Source: Mycolicibacterium chubuense NBB4 (lineage in GTDB: Bacteria > Actinomycetota > Actinomycetes > Mycobacteriales > Mycobacteriaceae). From it: a stretch of 64,000 nt of DNA. Every line of letters starts with the position of its first letter. The first letter of the stretch is position 1. Below the pieces are notes generated by a model. It saw nothing but the letters and a program-made list of their open reading frames with translations, was not told where the DNA came from and searched no databases. The stretch lies in the NCBI RefSeq assembly GCF_000266905.1, contig NC_018027.1:3472001-3536000 (forward strand). The letters run 5' to 3'. A program made the position numbers and the translations under genes. Positions 63,049 through 64,000 of the stretch are shown here, in pieces.

Positions 63049-63347
63049 CCGGTCAGGTCGGTTGCGCTGTCGGTCATGTCGGACTGCCGGTCCCGATGCA
63101 GGAGCGTGGCGACCGCGAATCCCATCGCCATCTCCACGGTCATCGCCGCGATGATCACCATCAGCAGCACCTGACCCGTCGGCGCGGGCGCGAGGAACCA
63201 CCAGAATGCCGCGGCAGCGAGGATGACGGCGTTGATCATCAGCTCCAGGCCCATCATCACCATCACCACCACCTGCTGGGACAACGCGCCGTACAAGCCG
63301 ACGCTGAACAGCGCTGCGGCAACCAGCAGCACCGTCTGCAGCGTCAT
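63045..63347 (-). CDS. nuoK: NADH-quinone oxidoreductase subunit K
   Basis: A 100-residue protein with three membrane helices: LLVAAALFSVGLYGAL, MVMMGLELMINAVILAAAAF and VLLMVIIAAMTVEMAMGFAV. The Glu in GLELMINAV (about residue 34) and the second Glu in AMTVEMAMG (about 70) are the buried acidic residues of the proton path. Length is standard. It overlaps nuoJ and nuoL by 4 bp each. Confidence 0.92.
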   Translation of the reverse strand: MTLQTVLLVAAALFSVGLYGALSQQVVVMVMMGLELMINAVILAAAAFWWFLAPAPTGQVLLMVIIAAMTVEMAMGFAVATLLHRDRQSDMTDSATDLTG

Positions 63348-63907
63348 CGCCCCACCCCTCCCGGTTGCGGGTCCCGAGGGGGACGCCGGCGCAGGTCGTC
63401 ACCGAGCCGGTCGTACCGGCTGCGATGAGTGGCCAGCACCACACCGCCCACGATCGTGGCGACCATCACCGGGCTGATCACCACCATGGCGAGCATCTTC
63501 GGCCCCATCAGCGCGGCGCCGAGCGCGGCGGTGACATCTCCCGGCGGACTCCCACGCCGCTGCGGCCAGTCCACCGACAGGATGCCGGCGGCCAACAGCG
63601 CGAACGTCGCCGCCGAGACAGCGATCGACATGCGCTTGCCGTGCACCATGCTCATCGGCATCAGCGCCGGGTTCATGCCCATGAACATGACCATGTAGAC
63701 GGCCATCACCGCCATCTCCATGACCATCATCAGAATGACGATGACGCCCACGTAGTTCTGCGCCAGCAGCAGCACCGCGACGCCGACCGCGATGAACGAC
63801 GTCGCCAGGGCGTAGGTGGCGCGGGCCATCGAATCGACGACGAACACCGCAGCTCCGGCGGCGACGGCCACCACAGCGGCGATCCAGAACACGACGTCGG
63901 CAACCAT
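63344..63907 (-). CDS. nuoJ: NADH-quinone oxidoreductase subunit J
   Basis: A 187-residue membrane protein with five helices. Helices 1 and 2 (WIAAVVAVAAGAAVFVVDSM and ALATSFIAVGVAVLLLAQNY) and the third (YVGVIVILMMVMEMAVMAVY) follow the NuoJ plan; the last named stretch holds the conserved Tyr-Val-Gly and Glu. A polar loop precedes the last helix, and a basic cytoplasmic tail (RSRYDRLGDDLRRRPPRD) ends the protein. It overlaps nuoK by 4 bp and follows the nuoH stop by 6 bp. Confidence 0.88.
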   Translation of the reverse strand: MVADVVFWIAAVVAVAAGAAVFVVDSMARATYALATSFIAVGVAVLLLAQNYVGVIVILMMVMEMAVMAVYMVMFMGMNPALMPMSMVHGKRMSIAVSAATFALLAAGILSVDWPQRRGSPPGDVTAALGAALMGPKMLAMVVISPVMVATIVGGVVLATHRSRYDRLGDDLRRRPPRDPQPGGVGR

Positions 63908-63913
63908 GAGTTC

Positions 63914-64000
63914 TCACCTCCAGACCGTGACGACGGCCACGACCAGATCTTGTACGAGTACGGCCGGCAGCAGCACAAGCCAGCCGACCTCCATGAACCT
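63914..64000 (-). CDS. nuoH: NADH-quinone oxidoreductase subunit H, C-terminal end (cut by window edge)
   Basis: The last 28 codons of a gene that runs out of the window. They read FMEVGWLVLLPAVLVQDLVV and then a short end VTVWR before TGA. The pattern F-M-x-x-G-W-x-x-L-x-P is the end of NuoH, and position just before nuoJ agrees. An intervening nuoI is absent at this point, so nuoH is followed directly by nuoJ. The rest of the cluster cannot be seen. Confidence 0.72.
   Translation of the reverse strand, partial: RFMEVGWLVLLPAVLVQDLVVAVVTVWR

Overview
This window is GC-rich actinobacterial chromosome. Gene content and order point to a Mycobacterium/Mycolicibacterium: dnaG-dgt, glyS, smtB-zur, uppS, recO, era, ybeY, phoH, rsmE, dnaJ-hrcA, hemW, sirA-cysH, cysA-cysW-cysT-subI and lepA run in the order I recall from the M. 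tuberculosis Rv23xx-Rv24xx region. GTG/TTG starts, 4-bp stop/start overlaps and a leaderless promoter style are all mycobacterial in character. Species cannot be fixed from the sequence alone.

Layout. 0-2.2 kb: a truncated arylsulfatase, a secretory-type lipase and a CAT-anticodon tRNA. 2.2-6 kb: a TldD-TldE peptidase pair with an AhpD-like protein. 6-10.7 kb: an ECF transporter (EcfT plus a fused S-A-A' protein) divergent from a MarR regulator and an MFS pump, with a palindromic operator between them. 10.7-16.2 kb: a VIT/CCC1-type metal transporter, an acyl-CoA oxidase-like enzyme, an LppP-type lipoprotein, a 14-helix MFS transporter, a decayed coding block and tRNA-Asn. 16.3-20.2 kb: small exported/membrane proteins, primase and dGTPase. 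20.3-23.5 kb: a TPM-domain protein and an AbiEi/DUF559 protein bracketed by two inverted copies of a 65-bp palindromic element. 23.5-28 kb: glycyl-tRNA synthetase, the SmtB/Zur zinc regulators, UppS and RecO. 28-31 kb: amidase, CAP protein and an MmpS-like exported protein. 31-38.2 kb: the era/CBS/ybeY/phoH/rsmE/dnaJ/hrcA housekeeping block.

38.3-51.4 kb is dominated by sulfur metabolism. It holds sulfite reductase, PAPS/APS reductase and a sirohydrochlorin chelatase; a persulfide dioxygenase-rhodanese plus sulfide:quinone oxidoreductase pair behind two CsoR/CstR-type operators; and the sulfate ABC transporter. Both sulfate operons are preceded by short open frames rich in tandem Cys codons (41304-41408 on +, 51255-51347 on -), which look like cysteine-responsive attenuator leaders. 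51.4-58.3 kb: two tiny membrane proteins, a GH15 glucoamylase/trehalase-like enzyme, a stand-alone ANTAR protein, two sensor-type lipoproteins, LepA and a PemK-like protein. 58.3-64 kb: the end of a nuoH-J-K-L-M-N cluster, cut by the window edge.

The least explained feature is a dispersed 65-bp element with inverted ends (22349-22413, 23391-23455, 38644-38708 and a weaker copy at 55666-55730). Every copy lies just 3' of a gene, and two copies in opposite orientation flank the DUF559 gene. Functional calls rest on reading motifs and on memory of homologues; no database search was run.
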